Source of the DNA: an uncultured Mucilaginibacter sp.
Lineage (GTDB): Bacteria > Bacteroidota > Bacteroidia > Sphingobacteriales > Sphingobacteriaceae
Assembly (NCBI RefSeq): GCF_913773635.1
Contig: NZ_CAJYGQ010000007.1
Location: forward strand, 186,001 to 250,000
Length of the DNA: 64,000 nt
Reading direction: 5' to 3'
Shown here: piece after piece, positions 45,898-54,396 of the stretch
Position numbering within the stretch: position 1 is the stretch's first letter
How the letters are laid out: each line of letters begins with the position of its first letter
Translations under genes and position numbers: made by a program
Notes under the pieces: model-generated
What the model was told of the DNA's origin: nothing
Databases searched by the model: none
The model's input: the letters and a program-made list of their open reading frames with translations, nothing else

Positions 45898-46482
45898 TTA
45901 GAAAATTATTTTGCCTGCTGAGGTTACTAATGAGGATATACGTACAGCGTCAAAAATACGCTCTTCGGTAGTTCCTAATTTAATTAATGAGTCTTCATGG
46001 GCATTTACACACATTTCACAACCATTAACAGCCGAAATGGCTAAGCTCATCAACTCGAAAAACTCTTTACCGGTCACGGGCTTCATCATTAGCTGCATAC
46101 GTATACGTGCAGGTATCTGGGTATACTTTTCCTTTTGCGTAAAATGACGGAAACGGTAAAATATATTGTTTGATGCCAATAATGATGCACAGCCTGCAGC
46201 CTCTCCTGTTTCAGCAGCGGTAGCACCCTGCTCTTCAGCATACTTAGTAAAGTAAATGGTAAGTGGCTTGTTGTTATTGTTAATAGCAGTGCTTAAAGCA
46301 ATTAAAGCACATTCTTTGGTGCTTAAATGCTCAGAGGTAAGTGTACTGCTTAAGTTCAGCTTTAAATCGCGCAGGTAGCGTGATTCGCCTTTCTCCAGCA
46401 GGGTTAAACTTTCGGTACGGTAGTCTTTATCAACTGCAACGCTTTGCAGTAGTTCTTGTATTACTTCGGTGCTTTCGCTCAT
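45898..46482 (-). CDS. AhpD-like carboxymuconolactone decarboxylase family protein
   Basis: Cytoplasmic helical protein of 194 residues. The redox motif NGCEMCVNAHE (Cys155, Cys158, His162) is the AhpD signature, which carries electrons to peroxiredoxin AhpC. The first half (KECALIALSTAINNNN, then GEAAGCASLLASNNIFYRF) corresponds to the family's first helical repeat; its cysteine is in GCASLL rather than a CxxC. Length fits AhpD (about 175-195). The AhpC-like gene lies upstream on the same strand, separated by a terminator and a repeat, so the pair is functionally linked although probably not cotranscribed throughout. Confidence 0.85.
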   Translation of the reverse strand: MSESTEVIQELLQSVAVDKDYRTESLTLLEKGESRYLRDLKLNLSSTLTSEHLSTKECALIALSTAINNNNKPLTIYFTKYAEEQGATAAETGEAAGCASLLASNNIFYRFRHFTQKEKYTQIPARIRMQLMMKPVTGKEFFELMSLAISAVNGCEMCVNAHEDSLIKLGTTEERIFDAVRISSLVTSAGKIIF

Positions 46483-46539
46483 GGTATTATTTTTTTAGGT
46501 GATGTAAGGAATAGTTAATCCATTCCCATTAATAAAACA

Positions 46540-46626
46540 TGTCATTTCGGACGATAGAGAGAAATCTTGTTCATTATGCAAAACAGGTCCGCTCTAGCAG
46601 GATTTCTTCCGATGGTCGAAATGACA
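46540..46626. repeat. MITE-like repeat with 10-base terminal inverted repeats
   Basis: An 87-base element bounded by TGTCATTTCG (46540-46549) and CGAAATGACA (46617-46626), perfect inverted repeats. Inside, GAGAAATCTTG and GGATTTCTTCC form a second, imperfect inverted pair. It sits alone between the AhpC-like and AhpD-like genes and has no coding frame. Elements with TGTCATTTCG ends are scattered in genomes of this group as I recall; copy number here was not measured. Confidence 0.7.
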
Positions 46627-46658
46627 AGTGGGAGTACATTTGCTCCCGACCAAAAACA

Positions 46659-46692
46659 ACAATCCCCGTAAAAGTTAAGTCACGGGGATTGT
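46659..46692 (-). terminator. Terminator of the AhpC-like gene
   Basis: Perfect 11-base stem ACAATCCCCGT / ACGGGGATTGT with a 12-base loop, 14 bases after the peroxiredoxin stop on the minus strand. The flank is weakly T-rich. Confidence 0.75.
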
Positions 46693-46705
46693 ATTATGTG
46701 GTAAT

Positions 46706-47251
46706 TTATACAGTTAAAGTTTCCTGACCTTTTTCCCAGTTACATGGGCAAAGTTCGTCAGTTTGTAAACCATCAAGTACGCGCAATACTTCTTTAACAT
46801 TACGGCCAACGTTCAGGTCGTTAACACATACCCAACGTACAACGCCGGTTGGATCAACGATAAAAGTAGCACGGTAAGCAATTTTTTCTGTAGGTTCTAA
46901 AATGCCTAAGTCTTCAGCTAAAGATTTTGAAGTATCAGCTAACATAGGGAATTTAAGGTCACGTAAATCTTCGTGATCTCTTCTCCATGCAGCGTGAACA
47001 AATTCAGAATCAGTAGAAGCGCCAATTAAACGTGCATCACGATCACGGAACTCACCGTATGCTTTGTTAAATTCAGCAATTTCGGTAGGACATACAAAAG
47101 TAAAGTCTTTTGGCCACCAAAACATTACTGTCCAAACGTTATCATCGTTAACAAGAAAATCTGAAGTGATTTCTTCAAACTCTTTGCCTTTTTCAATGCT
47201 AACTACTGCTTTTTTATTGAACGAAGGAAATTTTTCACCAACTGTTATCAT
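46706..47251 (-). CDS. ahpC: Peroxiredoxin, AhpC family
   Basis: Thiol peroxidase of 181 residues that reduces hydrogen peroxide and organic peroxides in the cytoplasm. The peroxidatic cysteine is Cys54 in KDFTFVCPTEIAEF. The C terminus has ELCPCNWEKG, with Cys168 and Cys170 as resolving residues; this CPC ending resembles mycobacterial-type AhpC, which is recycled by AhpD. SVDSEF-like ASTDSEFVHAAW and FPMLADTSKSLAEDLGIL are further family markers. The ATG chosen gives the family N terminus; the open frame continues 13 codons upstream, across the probable -7 element, and is rejected. Confidence 0.93.
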   Translation of the reverse strand: MITVGEKFPSFNKKAVVSIEKGKEFEEITSDFLVNDDNVWTVMFWWPKDFTFVCPTEIAEFNKAYGEFRDRDARLIGASTDSEFVHAAWRRDHEDLRDLKFPMLADTSKSLAEDLGILEPTEKIAYRATFIVDPTGVVRWVCVNDLNVGRNVKEVLRVLDGLQTDELCPCNWEKGQETLTV

Positions 47252-47276
47252 AATGTATGTTTTGTTATAATGTTCA

Positions 47277-47284
47277 CAAATATA
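47277..47284 (-). promoter_or_regulatory. Putative -7 element of ahpC (TATATTTG)
   Basis: On the minus strand TATATTTG matches TAnnTTTG and lies 25 bases before the ahpC ATG. This supports the shorter start. Confidence 0.45.
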
Positions 47285-47369
47285 CATCAAATTAGCAGTT
47301 CATTTTATTCTAATAATTTATGGCTTATAGCTTTTATCTATGCTGCATTTATAAAGATATAAACTGAAT

Positions 47370-47915
47370 TTATCTTAATAAATCATCGTCTTCGGGCACA
47401 CGGTATTTGCCTCGTCTTTTCTTGAAACTAAACTTATAAGCTACTCTTAACCCAACTAAGGCTGGAGTTTCAAGGTACTTGGGCAGCACATCTGTACGTA
47501 ATGAAAACTCAACACTGCTGTAAGTGTCAAACGGCCAGTCATAAGCTAAACCAAGGCTTGCACCCGGGCCAACTACACCTTTGTCATTTCCTTTAACATA
47601 TAAAGATGGCCCGGCAAAAGCCGCTATTGAATAGCCTAAATAGTATTTTGCCGAAACATTTACAAATGCCGTATTGGTTTCCGGCTCGCCGCTTTTTTTA
47701 ATTCCTTCAAGGCCAACTACCGTCATCGCCGCAATTTTATTACGGGCAAAAAAATTAACTTGCAAAATGCGGTCGCGCCCGGGTTTATAGCCATGTGCCA
47801 AGGGTTGACTTAGCCCGGCACCAATACCAATACTGTTTCGGGCCTGAGCAAACGTAAACGTGTAAATGAAGCTAAACCAAACTGTGAGCAGCCAAAAAAG
47901 AATAGATGAGCGCAT
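47370..47915 (-). CDS. Predicted small outer-membrane beta-barrel protein
   Basis: An exported protein of 181 residues with a signal peptide (FWLLTVWFSFIYTFTFAQ). The mature part alternates polar and hydrophobic residues and ends in aromatic strands (LVGLRVAYKFSFKKRRG), as in small outer-membrane barrels. Examples are SIGIGAGLSQPL, FVNVSAKYYLGYSIAAF and SSVEFSLRTDVLP. No named family is recognised. An alternative ATG at 47966, one base after the DNA polymerase IV stop, would add 17 residues before the signal; the shorter start is favoured. It may be cotranscribed with dinB. Confidence 0.68.
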   Translation of the reverse strand: MRSSILFWLLTVWFSFIYTFTFAQARNSIGIGAGLSQPLAHGYKPGRDRILQVNFFARNKIAAMTVVGLEGIKKSGEPETNTAFVNVSAKYYLGYSIAAFAGPSLYVKGNDKGVVGPGASLGLAYDWPFDTYSSVEFSLRTDVLPKYLETPALVGLRVAYKFSFKKRRGKYRVPEDDDLLR

Positions 47916-47967
47916 TGAGTAGCTAACATTGCTTTCATTGAATAGTTTAAAGCAGCCATTCCACATT

Positions 47968-49071
47968 TTAAAACAACTTTAACTGATCTGTTGATTCTTC
48001 AACCTTGGTTTTTGTAACTAAAGGACCAAAGTTTGATACCGAAATACCCAACAAGCGTATCTTTACATCGTTAATATCTGTTGCGGCAAGTAACTGTTTG
48101 GCTGTTTGCGCAAGTATACCGGCATCGCCCACAGGTTGAACGAATGATTGATTGCGGGTGATTTGTTTAAAGCTGCTGTATTTAACTTTAAGTGTTACGG
48201 TTCGGCCTTTAAGCCCATACTTTTCAAGCCGGTCGGCAACGGTTTGCGCAATCTTGTCTAACTCCGTCTCCATTTCATCCAATGCTGTAAGGTCATAAGC
48301 AAAAGTATCTTCGGCACCCATTGATTTTGTTTCACGGTGGGGTTGTACGGGCCGGTCATCAATACCCCTAACAATTTGGTAATAAAACTTACCGGGCTTT
48401 CCAAACCTTTTGGTCATTTCCGCTTCGGTCAGTTTTTTTAAATCGGCGCCGGTGTGCAGGCCCATGTTTTTCATTTTTTGAGCAGTTACCTTACCCACCC
48501 CGAAAAACTTTTCAACCGGCAGCTGTTCCATAAAAGCTTCAATTGACGATGGGCCTATAAACTTTAAGCCGTTTGGCTTATTAATGTCAGAAGCTATTTT
48601 AGCCACAAACTTATTTATTGATACGCCTGCCGATGCTGTAAGCTGTAATTCCTCAAAAATAGACTGCTTAATTTGGGTTGCTACCTCAATGGCCGAACCA
48701 ATGCCCAATTTGTCTTCAGTTACATCGAGGTAAGCCTCATCTAGCGACAAAGGTTCGATCAAATCCGTATACCGCGAAAATATCTCACGTATCTGCCTTG
48801 ATACTTCCTTGTAAACATTAAAACGTGGACGTACAAAGATTACATCAGGGCATAATTGTATGGCTTTTTTGGACGGCATGGCCGACTTGACACCAAACTT
48901 ACGTGCCTCGTAACTTGCCGTTGCCACCACACCGCCCCGCCCTTGGGGCATACCGCCAACGGCAATTGGCTTGTTACGATATTCAAGGTTATCGCGCTGT
49001 TCAACCGATGCGTAAAATGCATCCATATCAATATGGATAATTTTACGGTATGATGGAGCAGCTGTTGACAT
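47968..49071 (-). CDS. dinB: DNA polymerase IV (Y-family translesion polymerase)
   Basis: Error-prone lesion-bypass polymerase of 367 residues. Catalytic acids are Asp15 in IIHIDMDAFYASVEQ and Asp111-Glu112 in PLSLDEAYLDVTED; the steric gate is Tyr20. The helix-hairpin-helix thumb (KFFGVGKVTAQKMKNMGLH) and the little-finger domain follow (VTLKVKYSSFKQITRN). The last five residues, QLKLF, match the sliding-clamp binding motif. The ATG used is three codons after an in-frame TTG. No LexA-like box was seen upstream. Confidence 0.96.
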   Translation of the reverse strand: MSTAAPSYRKIIHIDMDAFYASVEQRDNLEYRNKPIAVGGMPQGRGGVVATASYEARKFGVKSAMPSKKAIQLCPDVIFVRPRFNVYKEVSRQIREIFSRYTDLIEPLSLDEAYLDVTEDKLGIGSAIEVATQIKQSIFEELQLTASAGVSINKFVAKIASDINKPNGLKFIGPSSIEAFMEQLPVEKFFGVGKVTAQKMKNMGLHTGADLKKLTEAEMTKRFGKPGKFYYQIVRGIDDRPVQPHRETKSMGAEDTFAYDLTALDEMETELDKIAQTVADRLEKYGLKGRTVTLKVKYSSFKQITRNQSFVQPVGDAGILAQTAKQLLAATDINDVKIRLLGISVSNFGPLVTKTKVEESTDQLKLF

Positions 49072-49168
49072 GTTTGGCAAATATAATTACGACTTAAGTT
49101 TGGTGCTATTTTCTTTTCCTTTCAAGCTTAAAACTTTATAATTTTAAATAACTAATCAACCCTAACTG

Positions 49169-49639
49169 ATGATAAGCAAGTTTATTAAAACACACAAGCA
49201 AAGTATTGTTTACGGCCTGGCCATGGCCGTAATGCTTTTTGTACTCAAGTGGCTTGAGTTAAAATTCATCATCATCGGGCATTCGTTTGAAATTTATGCC
49301 GGTTTAATAGCCGTTATATTTACCGGTTTAGGTATTTGGCTTGCTCTTAAGCTGGCCCAGCCCAAAGAGAAAACCGTTATTGTTGAAAAGCCAATATATG
49401 TCAGCAATGAAAACTTTGTAGTCAACTATGAAGCATTACAGCAAACAAATATGAGCCGTCGCGAACTTGAAGTATTGGAATTGATGGCAGAGGGACTAAG
49501 CAACCTTGAAATTGCGGGCAGGTTATTTGTATCACTCAACACCGTAAAAACGCATTCGGCACGGTTGTTTGAAAAGCTGGATGTTAAGCGTCGTACCCAG
49601 GCGGTTGACAAGGCAAAGCGCATGGGGATTCTCAAATAG
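49169..49639 (+). CDS. Membrane-anchored LuxR-type HTH regulator
   Basis: A 156-residue protein with two predicted helices (about 13-29 and 42-62) and a C-terminal LuxR/FixJ-type helix-turn-helix (about 93-155; [20 protein letters not shown], then [20 protein letters not shown]). There is no receiver domain. The short linker ([20 protein letters not shown]) separates the parts. Putting a DNA-binding domain directly on a membrane anchor suggests a sensor of membrane state or a partner-regulated factor; this is inference. The DUF4199 gene follows after 156 bases on the same strand and may be a target or partner. Confidence 0.85.
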   Translation: MISKFIKTHKQSIVYGLAMAVMLFVLKWLELKFIIIGHSFEIYAGLIAVIFTGLGIWLALKLAQPKEKTVIVEKPIYVSNENFVVNYEALQQTNMSRRELEVLELMAEGLSNLEIAGRLFVSLNTVKTHSARLFEKLDVKRRTQAVDKAKRMGILK

Positions 49640-49795
49640 ATAATTGGTATCATTTGCCTGGTGCCTGCACTGAATATTAACAATTAAATTGTACTTGTAA
49701 AGGATGATATAACGGCACAAATTTCAAAATCACCCTAAAGTATGAAGCCTGTTAGCCGCTTTTGATTGAATTTCGGGCATTCAAATAATATAATC

Positions 49796-50332
49796 ATGAA
49801 AAAAACCATCTGGACCTTTGGTGTAATTGCCGGCATTATTGCAGCCTCGTTTATGGTAGCATCTACCATTGCTTGCTACAGGAGCGCTAAGTTTGAAAGC
49901 AGCATGCTGCTTGGCTACACAGGTATGCTTATTGCCTTTTCATTTGCTTATGTAGGCGTTAGAAACTACAGGGATAAATTTAACAATGGCACCATCACCT
50001 TCTTACAGGCCTTTAAAATTGCCGGCCTTATTACCCTAATTGGCTGTACCTTTTACGTAGTTGTTTGGATGATTGAATACTACGTTTTTGTGCCCGACTT
50101 TATGGAGAAGTTTACAGCGCATGAACTGAAGCAAGCGCGAGAAAGTGGGTTAACCCAGGTTGAATTGAATAAAAAAATAGCGGAGATGGAAGACTGGAAA
50201 AAGATTTACAGTAATCCGCTTGGTTTAATGCTCATGACCTATCTTGAACCTTTGCCTGTAGCATTTGTAGTGACCGTTGCTACTGCACTTTTGCTTAAGC
50301 GTAAGGCACAACCGGGGCAGGTTGCAATATAA
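49796..50332 (+). CDS. DUF4199 membrane protein
   Basis: Integral membrane protein of 178 residues. Four helices are predicted: about 5-25 (IWTFGVIAGIIAASFMVAST), 34-53, 66-92 and 146-168. The pattern FLQAFKIAGLITLIGCTFYV, then SNPLGLMLMTYLEPLPVAFV, fits DUF4199, a Bacteroidota family of unknown function. The ATG chosen is the one next to the first helix. It converges on a glycosyltransferase gene with a 13-base gap and no visible terminator. Confidence 0.82.
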   Translation: MKKTIWTFGVIAGIIAASFMVASTIACYRSAKFESSMLLGYTGMLIAFSFAYVGVRNYRDKFNNGTITFLQAFKIAGLITLIGCTFYVVVWMIEYYVFVPDFMEKFTAHELKQARESGLTQVELNKKIAEMEDWKKIYSNPLGLMLMTYLEPLPVAFVVTVATALLLKRKAQPGQVAI

Positions 50333-50345
50333 AATGTACTGGCTT

Positions 50346-51482
50346 TTATTTAACTATACGGTCTTTCCAGCGGTATTTACTTGTGTTGCCCATTAGCCCA
50401 ACGTACACAAAGTAAAGTATGTGTACAGGCGAAAGCATAATTAGCAAAAGCATAAGATTTTGGCGCTTAAAGAACGACATGATAGGTAAAAGAAAAGCAG
50501 CTTCAAACGTATACTTAAAAAGCATTTGAGAGACAAAAACCTGCCAAAGGTAAAAGTTAAAAAAGCCACCTACAGCGTTAATCAGTAAGCTAAGGTTAAA
50601 CAGCCATATACCAACGGCTAAGGCTACAACATTTTTATCTTTATAACGTGTTGACTTTGAAGCCCATCTGCGCCGTTGTTGCATAAATTCGGTGAGGGTG
50701 GGCTTAGCTTCAGTATATACAATGGCATCCGGTTGCTTTAAAAAGCCTATACGGCCAGGGTAACGTTCAGCAACTTTTTGAAGTAAAAGTTCGTCATCGC
50801 CCGAGGCCAGGTCATCAATACCCCTGAAGCCGCCCACCTCGTAAAATACATCTTTACGGTAAGCGAAATTGGCCCCATTACAGGTTGATGCTCTGCCGTT
50901 ACCAATGAAGGCAGCCCCAATACCAATAAGATATGAAAATTCAAGCGTTTGCAGGCGCTCAAAAAGGCTCTTTTCTTTAAAGTAAGTTACCGGTGATGAT
51001 ATCATCACCCAATCATAGCTTTCGTAATATGATACAACGCTGCTTAGCCACTTGTTGCCCATACTGCAATCAGCATCAGTTGCTACAATCAAATCACCGG
51101 TTGACTGGCTTATGGCCGTTGCTATAGCTTTTTTCTTGTATGAGTTAAGTTTTTCGGTTTCGTTGAGCTGTAAAAGCTTAATGCCTTGCGGAGCATAGCT
51201 TTTGATAATATCTGCAGTGCTGTCTGTAGAGTGATCATCAATAATAATTATCTCGAGCAGATGTTTAGGATAATCCTGGGCTAATACATCTTCAATGGTA
51301 GCCCGTATGTTTGCTTCTTCGTTACGGGCGGCAATAAGCAAACTAACTTTGGTGCTTAATTGATTTGCGGGTATTAGCTTTTTGGGTTTGCGTAAAGCAG
51401 CCCAGCCTTTCATTAAATAAACAAGTACTACAAGGTATAAACCTGTAAGCAGTAAAATGATGATGTTATAAGTTGTTATCAA
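50346..51482 (-). CDS. Membrane glycosyltransferase, family 2
   Basis: Processive-type inner-membrane GT2 enzyme of 378 residues. A first helix is at about 5-25, then the GT-A domain with LLIAARNEEANIRATIEDV, IIIDDHSTDST and IVATDADCSMGNKW (DxD metal motif), and the QRRRW motif at about residue 268 (MQQRRRWASKSTRY) that lines the acceptor channel. At least three helices follow. Its start overlaps the flippase-like gene by 17 bases, suggesting the two act together on a lipid-linked glycan or glycolipid. Donor and product are unknown. Confidence 0.88.
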   Translation of the reverse strand: MITTYNIIILLLTGLYLVVLVYLMKGWAALRKPKKLIPANQLSTKVSLLIAARNEEANIRATIEDVLAQDYPKHLLEIIIIDDHSTDSTADIIKSYAPQGIKLLQLNETEKLNSYKKKAIATAISQSTGDLIVATDADCSMGNKWLSSVVSYYESYDWVMISSPVTYFKEKSLFERLQTLEFSYLIGIGAAFIGNGRASTCNGANFAYRKDVFYEVGGFRGIDDLASGDDELLLQKVAERYPGRIGFLKQPDAIVYTEAKPTLTEFMQQRRRWASKSTRYKDKNVVALAVGIWLFNLSLLINAVGGFFNFYLWQVFVSQMLFKYTFEAAFLLPIMSFFKRQNLMLLLIMLSPVHILYFVYVGLMGNTSKYRWKDRIVK

Positions 51483-52455
51483 AAAACTTCAATTTTAAAA
51501 CAAATACAGACCCTAGTATAGCCGGAACAATGAGGTTGGTAAACCAAATTAATGCTACTGCTGCCATTACAGCAATATGCTGCTGGGTTACGTATTCAAA
51601 TAATTTATCGGCGGTTGCGCTGCGCACACCAATGTCAACAATATCAATAGTTGGTAAAACCGACTGGATAAAGAAGAACACAAACGTAAGCAATAATATT
51701 TTGAACATCGGAATCTCGGGCAGTAACAAGTGCATGATGAGATAATACTGAAACGAATAGGTTGCAAACCTGGCCACGCAATAACCCATAACGTGCATAA
51801 GCTCATTAAAACGGTAGCGTTTCATCACATCAAAAAAGCGGTGGTACTTTTTTAGGAATGGAATGCTGTTAAGTAAGAACACCACCCAACGCACATTGAA
51901 ATAGAAAATTAACATGAGTACAATGAAGCCAATACCCGTAGTGAGCATAGCAATGTATACCCATTGGTTTATGTGTAAAAAGTAATATACAAACCAAAGT
52001 AAAGCCGCCGAACCAGCTACGCACGTTACCACTAATTGCCCAAACGTGCCTACAGCCATTGCAAATACACCGTGTACACGCCTGCGTGGTGGTAAAAACA
52101 TCACGCGTCCGCCAAATTCGCCCCACCTGTTAGGCGTAAATATGGCTAGTGATAGTCCGCAGAAGATAGATTCGATAGATTGCCACAAAGATATTGGCGC
52201 CCACTTATGCGTTAAGTATTTCCACTTCATGGCTTCCAACAGGTAATTTAACAGCATAAGTGCCGCTATTACGCCAACTACAGTTATGGCTGCCGAGCGG
52301 TTAACCTGTGTAATAATATCGGTAAAGTGCTTGAGTCCTTCGCTGTTACTTAACCTTCTGTAAATAAATACAAAGGTAAGTGCCACTAGTATGGCCTTAA
52401 TTGCCCATGAAATCCACTTTTTGGTTTGCCCCGTCACAATTTGAACGCTTAACAA
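51466..52455 (-). CDS. Flippase-like/LPG synthase transmembrane domain protein
   Basis: An integral membrane protein of up to 329 residues with about eight helices, matching the lysylphosphatidylglycerol synthase transmembrane family (often annotated flippase-like). Markers are WAIKAILVALTFVFIYRRLS, SLAIFTPNRWGEFGGRVMF and LLTFVFFFIQSVLPTIDIVD. No ATG is in frame before the first helix: TTG at 52455 or GTG six codons later must be the start. It overlaps the downstream GT2 gene by 17 bases. It may move lipid-linked sugar across the membrane, but this is inferred from the pairing. Confidence 0.82.
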   Translation of the reverse strand: MLSVQIVTGQTKKWISWAIKAILVALTFVFIYRRLSNSEGLKHFTDIITQVNRSAAITVVGVIAALMLLNYLLEAMKWKYLTHKWAPISLWQSIESIFCGLSLAIFTPNRWGEFGGRVMFLPPRRRVHGVFAMAVGTFGQLVVTCVAGSAALLWFVYYFLHINQWVYIAMLTTGIGFIVLMLIFYFNVRWVVFLLNSIPFLKKYHRFFDVMKRYRFNELMHVMGYCVARFATYSFQYYLIMHLLLPEIPMFKILLLTFVFFFIQSVLPTIDIVDIGVRSATADKLFEYVTQQHIAVMAAVALIWFTNLIVPAILGSVFVLKLKFFDNNL

Positions 52456-52475
52456 TTTTGTACAATGTTATTAAA

Positions 52476-52502
52476 AAAGGGCAAGCATTACGCCCGCCCT
52501 TT
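52476..52502. other. Stem-loop upstream of the flippase-like gene
   Basis: AAAGGGC / GCCCTTT, perfect 7-base arms around 13 bases, about 20 bases before the TTG start. On the minus strand it precedes that start and might be a leader hairpin. There is no T run adequate for a terminator. Confidence 0.35.
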
Positions 52503-52575
52503 AAATTTATGTTAATAATGTGGATTAGCTATGGTTATAATAAGTGAAGCCTTAAATTGAATAACCAAAATGCTT

Positions 52576-52600
52576 AAACACAAACGTTTGATTTGTGTTT
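52576..52600. other. Inverted repeat in the degP 3' region
   Basis: AAACACAAA / TTTGTGTTT, perfect 9-base arms around CGTTTGA, downstream of the degP terminator. May be a regulatory site for the flippase/GT2 operon. Confidence 0.35.
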
Positions 52601-52613
52601 TAAAAAAATAAAA

Positions 52614-52638
52614 AAAGCCCGGCATTTTGCCGGGCTTT
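52614..52638 (-). terminator. Terminator of the DegP-type protease gene
   Basis: Perfect 10-base stem AAAGCCCGGC / GCCGGGCTTT with loop ATTTT, 18 bases after the protease stop. On the minus strand a T run follows the stem. Confidence 0.9.
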
Positions 52639-52656
52639 ACTTTTGATATAGCTTAA

Positions 52657-54213
52657 TTATCTTACATCAAAGCTGTTACGGAAACGTGATCCATCTGAAG
52701 AATAACCTTCAATAACCATTTGTCCGTTTTTAAGGTTAGTGATGGCTTTGTCAATATCCTGAACACTGTTAATAGCCATACCGTTTATACCGGTGATGAT
52801 TGAACCAACAGGAATATCATAATTTTCAAAGAAACCACCGCGACGTACCTGTGTTACTACAACGCCCGAATTTAAGCGGAACTTAGATTTTTGAGCTGAT
52901 GTTAATGGCTGGAAGCTTGCACCTAATTTGTTGTAAAGCTCCTCGGCCGATTTGCTCATTGCCGTTTTATTGGTGTTAGCAGTAGGCTCGCCTTTCAAAG
53001 TAATTGTAAAGTTCTTTTCGGCACCTGCACGCAATACAGTTATACGTATTTTATCACCAGGTTGTAAGCGGCCAACACGTTCCTGCAAGTCTGATGATTC
53101 GTAAACAGTGTTACCTTCAACTTTGGTAATGATGTCACCTTTTTGCAGGCCTGCTGCCTCTGCTGCGCCACCATCAACCAGTTCATTTACATATAAACCG
53201 TTTGTGGTTTTAGTTTTAAGTTCGGTGGCAACATCAGGGTTAAGCTCTGTAAAGCTTACGCCAATATAACCACGTTTAACCGAGCCATATTTTTCAAGGT
53301 CATTTAATACCTTTTTAGCTAAGTTAACCGGTACAGCAAAGCCGTAGCCTTCGTATGAGCCGGTGTGTGATGCGATGGCCGAGTTGATGCCAATAAGTTC
53401 GCCTTTAGTGTTTACCAACGCACCGCCACTGTTACCCGGGTTAATTGCCGCATCAGTTTGAATAAATGACTCAATTGCCTTGTTTAAACGTGGCTGTTGA
53501 GGCTGTTGCTGGTAACGGCTGCGTCCAAACGGATTTTGCTCCTCTTCTTCGCGGCCAAGTATGCCTATGTTACGGCCTTTGGCACTAACAATACCGGCTG
53601 TAACGGTAGAGTTAAGGTTAAACGGGTTGCCTACAGCTAAAACCCATTCGCCAACACGTACATCATCTGAATTACCTAATTTAACAATAGGCAGGTTTGT
53701 GCCAGTTACTTTTATAAGTGCCAAATCGGTGTTAGGGTCAGTACCAATTACTTTTGCTTGTAACGTACGGTGGTCATTAGTAGTTACCTCAACCTTGCTG
53801 GCATTTGCTACTACGTGGTTATTAGTAACAATGTAGCCATCGGTACTAATAATTACTCCCGAACCTGATGCACGTTGCGGCTGAGCGCGTTGCGGTTGAA
53901 CACGCTGACCAAAAAAATCACCAAACATGTCCTCAAACGGATCATTACCGCCACCACTGCGGCCCTGTTGCGGCGAGTAAGTGGTACGTATGTAAACCAC
54001 TGCCGGCGTTACTGCGGCTGCAGCCTGGGTAAAATCAACATCGCCTGCAGATGATACTACGTTTGATGCAGGACGGTTATTTGCAAAATATACTTTCTGG
54101 CGTTCCTCAAAAGTTAATCCTTCCTGAGGGTCTTTTTCGAATACCTTGTAGGTACCCAGCGCCATTGCACCGCCAACAAATGCGGTCAATAGGGTTAAAC
54201 CAACTTTTCTCAT
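52657..54213 (-). CDS. DegP/HtrA-type periplasmic serine protease
   Basis: Heat-shock or quality-control protease and chaperone of 518 residues. A hydrophobic export or anchor segment (VGLTLLTAFVGGAMALG) starts the protein. The catalytic triad is His133 in IVTNNHVV, Asp163 in PNTDLALIKV and Ser262 in NPGNSGGAL. PDZ1 is at about 320-400 (GLYVNELVDGGAAEAAGLQK) and PDZ2 at about 430-510 (VGSIITGINGMAINSVQDID). A Gln/Arg-rich linker (QQGRSGGGND, QRVQPQRAQPQRASGS) precedes the protease core. Monocistronic with a clear terminator. Confidence 0.95.
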   Translation of the reverse strand: MRKVGLTLLTAFVGGAMALGTYKVFEKDPQEGLTFEERQKVYFANNRPASNVVSSAGDVDFTQAAAAVTPAVVYIRTTYSPQQGRSGGGNDPFEDMFGDFFGQRVQPQRAQPQRASGSGVIISTDGYIVTNNHVVANASKVEVTTNDHRTLQAKVIGTDPNTDLALIKVTGTNLPIVKLGNSDDVRVGEWVLAVGNPFNLNSTVTAGIVSAKGRNIGILGREEEEQNPFGRSRYQQQPQQPRLNKAIESFIQTDAAINPGNSGGALVNTKGELIGINSAIASHTGSYEGYGFAVPVNLAKKVLNDLEKYGSVKRGYIGVSFTELNPDVATELKTKTTNGLYVNELVDGGAAEAAGLQKGDIITKVEGNTVYESSDLQERVGRLQPGDKIRITVLRAGAEKNFTITLKGEPTANTNKTAMSKSAEELYNKLGASFQPLTSAQKSKFRLNSGVVVTQVRRGGFFENYDIPVGSIITGINGMAINSVQDIDKAITNLKNGQMVIEGYSSDGSRFRNSFDVR

Positions 54214-54266
54214 ATTTCTTTTTATGTTTTAATTCTTTATTGTTGATTGGGTTTATCAACACCGTT

Positions 54267-54274
54267 CAAATTTA
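54267..54274 (-). promoter_or_regulatory. Putative -7 element of the DegP gene (TAAATTTG)
   Basis: On the minus strand TAAATTTG matches TAnnTTTG, 53 bases before the ATG. A TTG lies about 21 bases further upstream, near the -33 position. Confidence 0.45.
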
Positions 54275-54396
54275 ATACCATTAAGACGATAGGAACAATA
54301 AGAAGTTATTGCCATTTTTGTTAAAAAATGTTAAAGTCGGGCTGGCGCAGGTTTTACGGTGTTTAGGTTTGTTGGCCTGTTTAATAATAAACGTAA

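Noticed and set aside
47252..47290. Longer N terminus of AhpC
   Set aside because: It would cover the probable -7 element and the added residues do not resemble the family.
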